From: Sphingomonadaceae bacterium
GTDB taxonomy: Bacteria; Pseudomonadota; Alphaproteobacteria; Sphingomonadales; Sphingomonadaceae
Assembly: GCA_016742125.1 (NCBI GenBank)
Contig: JACVCM010000096.1
Location: forward strand, 1 to 11,333
Direction: 5' to 3'
DNA: 11,333 nt
Shown here: piece after piece, positions 1 through 6,538 of the stretch
Layout: every line of letters starts with the position of its first letter
How positions within the stretch are numbered: position 1 is the first letter of the stretch
Program-made: the position numbers and the translations under genes
Notes under the pieces: generated by a model
What the model was told of the DNA's origin: nothing
Seen by the model: only the letters and a program-made list of their open reading frames with translations
Databases searched by the model: none

Positions 1-1318
1 CACGGGATTCGGCGAGACCGGCCACGTGGACGCCCGCGGCGGCGAAACGGACAGCCCCGGCTTCGGGGTCGTAAAACCGGCGGCCAATCCGGAACAATGG
101 CGCCTTGCCAGCGCCGGACGGACCGACAACTGCAACGGTTTCGCCAGGTGTGACCTTCAGGCTGAAATTGTCCAATGCCGATATTTCAGGCCGCGTGGGA
201 TAACGGAAACTGACATTCTGGAACTCGAGCTGGCCGCGCGGCGGTGTGGGGAGCGCAACCGGCTTTGCCGGTGGGGCAATATCCGGCTCCGCCGCCAGCA
301 ATTCGGCGAGACGTCCAGACGCACCGGCGCCGCGCACCAGATCGCCATAAACCTCGGTAAGTGCACCGAAAGCACCAGCGACCAAACCGCCAGTCAGTAC
401 GAATGCCGCGATGGTACCCCCGGTGAGGCGGCCTTCGACGACATCGATTGCGCCTTTCCACATCAGGAGTGTGATCGCGCCAAAGATGAGCGCCATGACG
501 ATCGCGGTCATGAAGGCGCGCAGCCTTATGCGCTTTCTGGCGGTTGCAAATGTCGCTTCGACGCTGCCGCTGAAGCGATCGCCCTCGCGCGCTTCCTGAC
601 CGAAGGCCTGGACGATTCGCATCGCGCCCAGCGTTTCCGCTACGGTCGCGCCGACATCTGCGATCCGGTCCTGGCTGGCGCGCGATGCTGCTTGCAGCTT
701 CCGCCCGATGAAAACGATGGGGATGACGATGACGGGGATGGCGATAAGCAAGCCGGTAGCAAGTTCTGGCGCAAGGGTGAAAAGATAGATCACCCCTCCG
801 ATGCCCATGACGATATTGCGCAGAGCGACGGAAACAGTCGTGCCAACAACCTGTTCGATAACTGCGGTGTCGCTGGTCATCCGGCTCGCGATTTCGGCGG
901 GGCGGTTATGCTCGAAAAAAGCTGGGCTTTGCCGAAGCAGATTGCGGTTCACAGCAAGTCGGATGTCCGCGACGGTCCGCTCCCCAAGCCATGACACAAA
1001 ATAGAAACGGAATGCGGTAGCGACTGCCATCACCGCCACAATCATCAACAGATATTCAAACCACCGTCCGATATCGTCGGGATTTCCGCCAGCTGCGAAC
1101 CCCCTGTCAATAACCAGCCTGAACCCTGCCGGGATCGCCAGAGTGGCCAGCGCCGCAACCGTCAATGCAAGCAGTGCGAACAGGATCTGCTTGGGATAGG
1201 CCGAGGCGTGGTGCCAGACCATGCTAAGGTTGCCCAGCTTTTTCGATCCCGCCGCAGAAATAGCATTGCCGTTTGTTGTATCGGACGGTTGTGTTTCGGT
1301 CGCGGCGATATCGGTCAT
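1..1318 (-). CDS. MsbA-like ABC exporter, permease fused to ATPase (partial, runs off left edge)
   Basis: Half-size ABC exporter of the MsbA-related type (resembles TIGR02204) that would use ATP to move a lipid or hydrophobic substrate across the inner membrane; the substrate is not known. 439 codons are present from the ATG at 1316-1318; the 3' end lies outside the window. Hydrophobic segments are near residues 45-70, 88-108, 165-205, 268-288 and 300-320, with the typical exporter stretch EIASRMTSD at 142-150. The ATPase domain begins near 363 (LEFQNVSFRYP), and Walker A GPSGAGK is at 399-405. The residues after the Walker Lys are Ala-Pro where Ser/Thr-Thr is expected, and residues 406-439 fit the family poorly apart from RFYDPEAG. 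Q-loop, signature and Walker B lie beyond the edge. It is transcribed divergently from phaZ. The family call is firm; whether the ATPase works is not. Confidence 0.88.
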   Translation of the reverse strand, partial: MTDIAATETQPSDTTNGNAISAAGSKKLGNLSMVWHHASAYPKQILFALLALTVAALATLAIPAGFRLVIDRGFAAGGNPDDIGRWFEYLLMIVAVMAVATAFRFYFVSWLGERTVADIRLAVNRNLLRQSPAFFEHNRPAEIASRMTSDTAVIEQVVGTTVSVALRNIVMGIGGVIYLFTLAPELATGLLIAIPVIVIPIVFIGRKLQAASRASQDRIADVGATVAETLGAMRIVQAFGQEAREGDRFSGSVEATFATARKRIRLRAFMTAIVMALIFGAITLLMWKGAIDVVEGRLTGGTIAAFVLTGGLVAGAFGALTEVYGDLVRGAGASGRLAELLAAEPDIAPPAKPVALPTPPRGQLEFQNVSFRYPTRPEISALDNFSLKVTPGETVAVVGPSGAGKAPLFRIGRRFYDPEAGAVRFAAAGVHVAGLAESR

Positions 1319-1467
1319 GCCGCCCGCCTAGCAGCGACCTGCGCTGCAAACAATTGTCGAGCAAACGGCCAACCCAAGTTTTTTATGGTGCAATGCAACA
1401 TAGGCGCCTATGTAATGATTTGGGGGAGGCGCCCGATCGGGCTGCTGGTATTTTGGGGATGCGACGC
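1319..1467. promoter_or_regulatory. Divergent intergenic region between the ABC exporter and phaZ
   Basis: These 149 bp separate two divergent genes, so both promoters should lie here or nearby. A perfect 16-bp palindrome, ACATAGGCGCCTATGT, occupies 1398-1413 about 55 bp before the phaZ start. Two TGC-rich stretches stand at 1339-1350 (CTGCGCTGCAAA) and 1389-1398 (TGCAATGCAA); TGC-rich operators are known for the PHA regulator PhaR in some alphaproteobacteria, but I can only note the resemblance. GGGG at 1455-1458, nine bases before the ATG at 1468, is a plausible weak ribosome binding site. I could not place a convincing -35/-10 pair. Confidence 0.4.
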
Positions 1468-2700
1468 ATGCTGTACACAGGTTATGACATTCAACGCGGC
1501 TGGCTCGCCGGTGCAGGCTGGATTGCGCAGAAACAAGCCGACTGGCTCAACAATTTTACCGGGCCCTTCAACATGGGTGGTCTCGCCCCTATCGCCGCCT
1601 CAGCGCTCGATGTCTTTGCACATTCGGTTGAGGTGCGCGGGAAACCTGCCTTCGGCCTGGACTTTGTCGACATCGATGGCAAGCACCTCCCTGTCACGGA
1701 AGTGAACGAAGCACGCAAACCCTTCGGCCAGCTCAAGCATTTCACTTATGAAGGCAGCACCGACAAACCGAAACTGCTGATCTGCGCGCCGATGTCGGGG
1801 CATTTTGCGACGTTGCTGCGTGGCACGGTCGAGCGGATGTTGCCGGGCCATGATGTATACATTACCGACTGGAAAGATGCGCGCGATGTGCCGCTGACCG
1901 GCGGCGGTTTCGATCTTGAAACCTATATCGACTATCTGATCGAATGGCTGGAATATATCGGACCTGATAAAGGTGGAAGGGGCGCCCACATGCTTGCCGT
2001 CTGCCAGCCTTCGGTTCCCGCCTATGCCGCTGCGGCGGTCATGAGTGCGAAGCAGCATCCGCTGCGCCCGCGCACGCTGACCATGATGGGCGGGCCTATC
2101 GACACGCGTGAGGCCCCAACCGCGGTCAATGACCATGCTACACGGCGCCCGCATGACTGGTTCGTGCAGAATGTGATCGCGACCGTGCCGCCTTATTACA
2201 AAGGTTCGGGTCGCCGGGTTTATCCCGGTTTCCTGCAGCTTACCGGCTTCATGTCCATGAATCTGGGCAATCATATGATCAGCCACTGGTCGATGTTCCA
2301 GAACCTGGTCGAAGGCGACGGCGAAAGCGCCGACCGGCACAAGGAATTTTACGACGAATATCGTGCGGTGTGTGACATGACCGCCGAATTTTATCTGCAA
2401 ACCGTCGACGTCGTCTTTCAGCGGCATTTACTGCCCAAGGGCGAGTTTAACTATCGTGGGAAGCTGGTCGATCCGGGCGCGATCAGCGATATTGCGATCC
2501 TCGCTATCGAAGGTGAGCGCGACGATATCAGTGGCCTGGGACAAACCAGGGCGGCGCTGAAGATTTCGACCGGGCTTCCGGACGCGATGAAGAAATATCA
2601 TATGGCCCCCGAAGTCGGGCATTATGGCATCTTCAACGGCAGCAAATGGCGTGGGAAAATTGCGCCCGTGGTTGAGGACTGGATTGCCACGCATAGTTGA
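1468..2700 (+). CDS. phaZ: Intracellular poly(3-hydroxyalkanoate) depolymerase PhaZ
   Basis: Hydrolyses the cell's own PHB/PHA granules to mobilise stored carbon. The 410-residue product matches the Ralstonia PhaZ1 type along its whole length: a PMSGHFATLLRGTV segment, DVYITDWKDAR, the nucleophile motif AVCQPSVP with Cys179, TMMGGPIDTREAPTAVN, GRRVYPGFLQ, EGERDDISG with Asp352, and GHYGIFNG with His385. These fit the Cys183, Asp355 and His388 I recall for the Ralstonia enzyme. It has a Cys nucleophile instead of the lipase-box Ser of extracellular depolymerases, and no signal peptide, so it should be cytoplasmic. The reading frame is open back to 1273, but the protein should start at MLYTGYD as in Ralstonia (MLY...), with GGGG nine bases upstream; 1459 is the alternative. 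It converges on the DUF1232 gene, with 11 bp between the stops. No phaC or phasin is in view. Confidence 0.95.
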   Translation: MLYTGYDIQRGWLAGAGWIAQKQADWLNNFTGPFNMGGLAPIAASALDVFAHSVEVRGKPAFGLDFVDIDGKHLPVTEVNEARKPFGQLKHFTYEGSTDKPKLLICAPMSGHFATLLRGTVERMLPGHDVYITDWKDARDVPLTGGGFDLETYIDYLIEWLEYIGPDKGGRGAHMLAVCQPSVPAYAAAAVMSAKQHPLRPRTLTMMGGPIDTREAPTAVNDHATRRPHDWFVQNVIATVPPYYKGSGRRVYPGFLQLTGFMSMNLGNHMISHWSMFQNLVEGDGESADRHKEFYDEYRAVCDMTAEFYLQTVDVVFQRHLLPKGEFNYRGKLVDPGAISDIAILAIEGERDDISGLGQTRAALKISTGLPDAMKKYHMAPEVGHYGIFNGSKWRGKIAPVVEDWIATHS

Positions 2701-2711
2701 GGTTTCATGGC

Positions 2712-3089
2712 CTACGCCGTGAACCAGCGGACTAGCGATATCGCCACTATCAGCCAGAGGAGAAGGATCGCCGCCGCCCCCGCCCTGCTGACAGGGTGTT
2801 CTGCCATTTGGCTCGCGATAGCCAGATTGCGTTGATAGATCGCGGGCGGTACCAATCGAGCGAACGCCCAAATTCCCAGCGGAATGAGTATCGCGTCGTC
2901 GAGCAGGCCGATGACAGGAATGAAATCAGGAATGAGATCGATGGGCGATAGCGCATAGCCCGCAATCAGCATGCCAAAGACTCGAATTGGCAGGCCCAGC
3001 TCCGGATCGCGCGCGCACAGCCAGGTGGTGTGGCCATGTACGCGCAGATTATGGACTATATCCTTCAGAAATTTCATGTCATGGCACAT
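2712..3089 (-). CDS. YkvA/DUF1232 family small membrane protein
   Basis: A 125-residue protein of the YkvA family (DUF1232), whose function is unknown. The family signature is clear: ARDPELG followed by a hydrophobic stretch and YALSPIDLIPDFIPVIGLLDDAI at about residues 26-67, where the Asp-Leu-Ile-Pro-Asp core is diagnostic. A second, strongly hydrophobic helix covers residues 104-121 and ends in RWFTA, so the protein is probably in the inner membrane. The start is ambiguous: ATG at 3089 or the in-frame ATG at 3077 (MKFLKD). I favour 3077 weakly, because family members often begin near such a motif, but neither has a good ribosome binding site. Its 5' end lies head to head with the epimerase gene, starts 2 or 14 bp apart, and its stop is 11 bp from the phaZ stop. 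Confidence 0.85.
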   Translation of the reverse strand: MCHDMKFLKDIVHNLRVHGHTTWLCARDPELGLPIRVFGMLIAGYALSPIDLIPDFIPVIGLLDDAILIPLGIWAFARLVPPAIYQRNLAIASQMAEHPVSRAGAAAILLLWLIVAISLVRWFTA

Positions 3090-3091
3090 AG

Positions 3092-4084
3092 ATGGGGTTA
3101 CGCATTTCCGCCACCGTCGAACGCTGGCCGGTCGCCGGACAGTTCATTATCGCGCGGGGGGCGAAAACTTATGTCGATGTAGTGGTCGTCGCCGCAAGCG
3201 ACGGTACGCATGTGGGCATGGGTGAGGGTACGGCGATTTACTATCGCGGAGAAACCGCCGAGAAATGCCTGCGACAAGTGGAAGAGGTCATAAACGACCT
3301 GGAAGCTCTCGACGCCCGGTCGGCCCGTTTGCGTGCACAAATGGTGCTTGGGCCTGGCGCGGCGCGAAATGCGCTCGATTGCGCCTTGTGGAATTTGGAA
3401 GCGAATGCAGCGGGAATGCCCTTGTGGCAGCTGCTGGGAATGGACAAGCCAAAGCCGCTGCTGACGGCTTTCACGATTTCACTCGGCGACTGTGCCACGA
3501 TGGAGGCGGATGCGGCCGAGGCTGCGTCGCGGGGCTATAGCCTGCTCAAGCTGAAACTGACCGGCGAGGGTGATCGCGATCGGGTTGCAACAGTGCGTGC
3601 CGGTGCTCCGGCAGCCCGGCTTATCGTCGATGCCAATGAAAGCTGGGGGAAGCTCGATATCACGGTAGAAGCTGCGGCGCTGCAGGCGATCGGGGTCGAG
3701 ATGATCGAGCAACCTGTTCCTGAAGGGCAGGATCGAGTGCTGTGCCCTGGGCGTGCGCTTATGCCCATATTGGCGGACGAAAGCTGTCATAGCGCGGCGG
3801 ATGTTGAACGGCTGACACCTTTCTATGATGGCGTGAACATCAAGCTCGACAAAGCCGGTGGTCTGACCGAAGCATTGAAGATTGCAGATGCAGCTGAGGC
3901 TGCGGGGATGAGAATAATGGTGGGCTGTATGCTATCAACCAGCTTGGGCGTCGCGCCCGCCTTCATCGTTGCCCAAAAAGCCGATTGGGTCGATCTCGAC
4001 GGTCCGGCATTGCTGGCGCAGGACCGACCCGATGGCTTCCGCTTTGAGGGCGGAAAAATCATTCCAGCCGGTGCTCAGTTATAG
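3092..4084 (+). CDS. Enolase-superfamily dipeptide epimerase (L-Ala-D/L-Glu epimerase type) or DgcA-type racemase
   Basis: 330 residues of the muconate-lactonizing subgroup. Catalytic positions are all present: Lys153-x-Lys155, metal ligands Asp180 (VDANESW), Glu206 (EQPVP) and Asp229 (LADES), Lys251 (NIKLDKAGG), then GCMLSTSLG and DLDGP around 301-305. Each is offset by four from the E. coli YcjG residues I remember (151, 176, 202, 225, 247), which supports alpha-proton removal and return on a peptide-bond amino acid, as in murein peptide recycling. The same subgroup includes DgcA, the N-acetyl-D-glutamate racemase of D-Glu catabolism; its usual partner dgcN is not in this window, so I cannot choose. 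The start is fixed by the stop codon directly upstream (3089-3091). No ribosome binding site precedes it, so it may be leaderless. The 3' end overlaps the next, convergent gene by 6 bp. Confidence 0.9.
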   Translation: MGLRISATVERWPVAGQFIIARGAKTYVDVVVVAASDGTHVGMGEGTAIYYRGETAEKCLRQVEEVINDLEALDARSARLRAQMVLGPGAARNALDCALWNLEANAAGMPLWQLLGMDKPKPLLTAFTISLGDCATMEADAAEAASRGYSLLKLKLTGEGDRDRVATVRAGAPAARLIVDANESWGKLDITVEAAALQAIGVEMIEQPVPEGQDRVLCPGRALMPILADESCHSAADVERLTPFYDGVNIKLDKAGGLTEALKIADAAEAAGMRIMVGCMLSTSLGVAPAFIVAQKADWVDLDGPALLAQDRPDGFRFEGGKIIPAGAQL

Positions 4085-4579
4085 CGACACCTCGGCGACC
4101 TTGTCTTTATAGTCTTCCTTGGGGTCGATTCCGAGCAACATCTTGACGCCTGCGACGATGCTCGACGCATCTATCCAAATTTCGGCATTTTCCGGTTCGA
4201 GACGGATAAGCGCGATTTTCGGGTCGTCCTTGCCTTCATACCAGGCGGCTACAAAGCGGTTCCATAACCGGTCGATGGTCGCGCGGTCCTGAGAAGTGCT
4301 GAGCGAGCCATGGACCGTGGCCCATACATCGTGACCCTTTGAAGTGAAATGTGCCATCGCCCGATCGCCATCGGAAATTTTCTGATAGAGGCCATTGTCG
4401 ACCGACGTGAAAAACCAGATTGGGCCGCTGTACAGATTGCCATGGAAGCCCTCATCCTCAAGCTGCGCCGTCATCGGACGGGCATGGCCGTCCTCGCCCT
4501 CGGCCTTGCCGAGGAACATTGTCATGTCCGACTTGAGGGCTTTCCAGAATTTTTCCTTGATTTCGGTTTCGTTCGTCAT
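4079..4579 (-). CDS. Pyridoxamine 5'-phosphate oxidase-fold protein, general stress protein 26 type
   Basis: A 166-residue protein of the split-barrel flavin-binding fold related to pyridoxamine-phosphate oxidase (general stress protein type, PF16242-like). Visible features: MTMFLGKAEGEDGHARPMTAQ (about 19-39), where the Ala-Arg-Pro-Met segment faces the FMN site in this family, GPIWFFTS at 52-59, DVWATVHGSLS (84-94), and the C-terminal WNRFVAAWYEGKDDP and AEIWID segments. Members bind FMN or related flavins; the substrate is usually unknown, and it should not be read as PdxH. The start is strongly supported by AAGGAG seven to eight bases upstream of the ATG. It follows the thiolase by 54 bp on the same strand and may be the last gene of that operon. 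Its stop TAA overlaps the stop region of the convergent epimerase gene. Confidence 0.88.
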   Translation of the reverse strand: MTNETEIKEKFWKALKSDMTMFLGKAEGEDGHARPMTAQLEDEGFHGNLYSGPIWFFTSVDNGLYQKISDGDRAMAHFTSKGHDVWATVHGSLSTSQDRATIDRLWNRFVAAWYEGKDDPKIALIRLEPENAEIWIDASSIVAGVKMLLGIDPKEDYKDKVAEVSL

Positions 4580-4633
4580 TGGTCGTCTCCTTTGGGGTGC
4601 AAAGGAAACGACGCAATGGCGTGAGGGTTCCTC

Positions 4634-5812
4634 CTAGAAAATCTCGAACAATCCGGCCGCCCCCATGCCGCCGCCGACGCACATGGTGACCACAGCATAT
4701 TTGGCGCCCCGACGCTTGCCTTCGATCAGCGCGTGGCCGGTGCAGCGCGCGCCGGTCATGCCGTAAGGGTGGCCAATCGAGATCGAGCCGCCATTGACGT
4801 TGAGCAGCTCGTTCGGAATGCCTAGCTTGTCACGACAGTACAGCACCTGCACGGCGAAGGCTTCATTGAGTTCCCACAAGCCGATATCGTCGACTTTCAG
4901 CCCGAAACGCTGGAGAAGCTTGGGAATGGCGAATACCGGACCGATGCCCATTTCGTCAGGTTCAGTGCCCGCAACCGCCATGCCGACATAGCGACCGAGC
5001 GGGTTGAGGCCCTTCTTCTCGGCGACTTTGGCTTCCATCAGGATCGATGCCGACGAACCGTCGGACAGTTGGCTGGCATTGCCTGCGGTGATCGTCATAT
5101 CCGGACCCAGCACTGGCTGGAGCGATTTAAGCCCTTCAAGCGTCGTGTCGGCGCGATTGCCTTCGTCCTTGGCGATGGTTACTTCTTTTTGAGTAACCTC
5201 GCCGGTTTCCTTGTTGGTCACATTCATGGTGGTTGTGACCGGAACGATCTCGGCATCGAAATATCCGGCTGCCTGCGCGGCCGCGGTACGTTGTTGCGAC
5301 TGCAGCGCATATTCATCCATCACATCGCGGCTGATATTGTACCGTTTGGCGACGACTTCGGCGGTTTGCAGCATGGGCATGTAAATTGCATTATGCATGT
5401 CGACCAGTTCACGGTCGGGCTGAACGCGCATTTCCTTGGTCTGAACCAGCGAAATCGACTCCTGCCCGCCAGCCGCCATGATATCGACATTGTCGACGAT
5501 AATCTGCTTGGCAGCTGTGGCGATGGTCATCAGGCCAGAGGAGCATTGACGATCCATCGTCATGCCAGAAGTGGTGACCGGCAGGCCCGCGCGCAGCGCA
5601 ACCTGACGCGCGAGATTGCCCGCCTGCGTGCCCTGTTGAAGCGCAGAGCCCCACAGCACGTCATCGACCTCCCCGCCATCGATCCCGGCGCGCTCGACGG
5701 CCGCCTTCAGCGAATAGCTACCCAATGTCGGGCCAAGGGTCGCGTTGAACCCACCGCGATAGGCTTTGCCGATAGCGGTGCGGGCTGTTGAAACAATGAC
5801 TGCGTCACGCAT
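4634..5812 (-). CDS. Acetyl-CoA C-acyltransferase (thiolase II family)
   Basis: A 392-residue thiolase, the usual length for the tetrameric biosynthetic/degradative type. It starts MRDAVIVSTARTAIGKAYRG. The nucleophile Cys90 lies in MDRQCSSG, the NEAFAVQ motif follows, the His348 motif is GHPYGMTGAR, and the acid/base Cys378 is in CVGGGMGAAG; these nearly coincide with Cys89, His348 and Cys378 of the Zoogloea enzyme. It would condense two acyl-CoAs or cleave 3-ketoacyl-CoA. The direction (beta-oxidation, or acetoacetyl-CoA for PHB) cannot be told from sequence. The region between the Cys and His motifs has the ETGEVTQKEVTIAKDEG insert common in long-chain-type thiolases, so a 3-ketoacyl-CoA role is possible. 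AAGGA lies nine bases before the ATG. It is downstream of maoC, separated by a 136-bp gap with a palindromic element. Confidence 0.93.
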   Translation of the reverse strand: MRDAVIVSTARTAIGKAYRGGFNATLGPTLGSYSLKAAVERAGIDGGEVDDVLWGSALQQGTQAGNLARQVALRAGLPVTTSGMTMDRQCSSGLMTIATAAKQIIVDNVDIMAAGGQESISLVQTKEMRVQPDRELVDMHNAIYMPMLQTAEVVAKRYNISRDVMDEYALQSQQRTAAAQAAGYFDAEIVPVTTTMNVTNKETGEVTQKEVTIAKDEGNRADTTLEGLKSLQPVLGPDMTITAGNASQLSDGSSASILMEAKVAEKKGLNPLGRYVGMAVAGTEPDEMGIGPVFAIPKLLQRFGLKVDDIGLWELNEAFAVQVLYCRDKLGIPNELLNVNGGSISIGHPYGMTGARCTGHALIEGKRRGAKYAVVTMCVGGGMGAAGLFEIF

Positions 5813-5837
5813 GGGAGTGGTTCCTTATTCAGTCTTT

Positions 5838-5940
5838 CCCTCCCGTGAGCGGGAGGGGTCAGGGATGGGGCTCGCCTTCAGGCGAGCTTATGCCGGAGAG
5901 AGCCAAGGCCCCCGCCCGATCCCTCCCGCTGGCGGAAGGG
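5838..5940. repeat. GC-rich compound palindromic element (REP/MITE-like) between maoC and thiolase
   Basis: Three hairpins lie in 103 bp. The first is 5838-5857: perfect 8-bp stem CCCTCCCG/CGGGAGGG with loop TGAG. The second is 5870-5887: perfect 7-bp stem GCTCGCC/GGCGAGC with loop TTCA. The third is 5921-5940: 9-bp stem with one mismatch around CCCTCCCGC and GCGGAAGGG. In addition 5852-5872 pairs imperfectly with 5907-5926, which would stack the three into a cloverleaf-like figure with the second hairpin at its tip. The terminal hairpins share the CCCTCCCG core. I recall similar CCCTCCCG-type intergenic elements as common in sphingomonad genomes. There is no T-tract after any stem in the direction of transcription, so it is not a standard terminator; it might stabilise or process the maoC-thiolase transcript. 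It carries no start codon with a useful frame. Confidence 0.75.
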
Positions 5941-5948
5941 GAGAATAT

Positions 5949-6419
5949 TCAAACAAAAAACTGGCTGATCCATTCGGCTTGCAGCGCGGGTTTGTCCTCG
6001 CCTTCGATTTCGACAGTGAATTCGAGCGTCTGCTGCCACTGTCCGGGGCGCTTCTCAGCGAGTTCCAGCAGCTTGAAATGTCCACGCACGCGCTTGCCGG
6101 CGCGTACCGGCGCCAGAAAACGCGTCTTGTTGCCACCATAGTTGACGCCCATCTTCACACCTTCAACCCGGGGCATGTCCGATTTGGCGGTCATCACCGG
6201 GAACAGCGAAAGGGTTAGAAAACCATGCGCGATGGTGCCGCCAAAAGGGGTCATCTTCGCCATCTCTTCGTTGACATGGATGAACTGGTGGTCCCCGGTC
6301 GCGTCAGCGAATTTGTTGATCATGTCCTGATCGACCAAGATCCATTCCGACGTGCCGAGATTTTCACCGACTTTGGTGGCCAGTTCGGACGGGGTAATGC
6401 TGCTGGCTGTTGTGGCCAT
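5949..6419 (-). CDS. MaoC-family (R)-enoyl-CoA hydratase, NodN/Rv0130-like
   Basis: A 156-residue single hot-dog-fold MaoC dehydratase. The hydratase-2 motif is intact: FADATGDHQFIHV with Asp43 and His48 as the catalytic pair, followed by PFGGTIAHGFLTLSL (58-72). Length and sequence are closest to the NodN/Rv0130 subgroup, which hydrates trans-2-enoyl-CoA to (R)-3-hydroxyacyl-CoA; PhaJ is a related family that supplies PHA monomers, and I cannot say which role this one has. A strong ribosome binding site, AGGAGG, lies nine bases upstream of the ATG. It is the first gene before the thiolase on the same strand, and a candidate promoter lies in the 119-bp gap upstream. The catalytic Asp and His are present, so the enzyme should be active. 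Confidence 0.88.
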   Translation of the reverse strand: MATTASSITPSELATKVGENLGTSEWILVDQDMINKFADATGDHQFIHVNEEMAKMTPFGGTIAHGFLTLSLFPVMTAKSDMPRVEGVKMGVNYGGNKTRFLAPVRAGKRVRGHFKLLELAEKRPGQWQQTLEFTVEIEGEDKPALQAEWISQFFV

Positions 6420-6501
6420 GGGGGCTATCCTCCTGCGGTCTGTTTTGCCGCATCGTGGCCCGATTGGTCGCGTATTACAAGCCCCACGCTTTTGCCGTTA
6501 C

Positions 6502-6530
6502 GGCATACTGGACTCGCAGAAAAACGTCAA
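6502..6530 (-). promoter_or_regulatory. Candidate sigma-70-like promoter for maoC-thiolase
   Basis: Reading the minus strand, TTGACG (6530-6525) is followed by a 17-bp spacer and TATGCC (6507-6502). The -35 box is a good match and the -10 box a weak one. The -10 overlaps an 11-bp inverted repeat, GCCGT-T-ACGGC (6494-6504), a possible operator. Position, about 83 bp before the maoC start and just beyond the stop of the MscS gene, is suitable. No experimental support. Confidence 0.3.
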
Positions 6531-6538
6531 AAACCGAA

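Noticed and set aside
26..994. Long plus-strand reading frame of 322 codons
   Set aside because: It lies antisense to the ABC exporter; its product is Asp/Arg/Cys-rich without family features, while the minus strand gives clear exporter motifs.
1600..2427. Minus-strand reading frame of 275 codons
   Set aside because: Lies inside phaZ, whose catalytic motifs are all intact on the plus strand.
5838..5940. CRISPR-like or Rho-independent terminator interpretation of the palindromic element
   Set aside because: Units are not regularly spaced repeats with spacers, and no T-run follows any stem on the transcribed strand.
6494..6504. Inverted repeat GCCGT-T-ACGGC as terminator of the MscS gene
   Set aside because: Stem is only 4-5 bp and there is no T-tract downstream in the direction of transcription; kept only as a possible operator.
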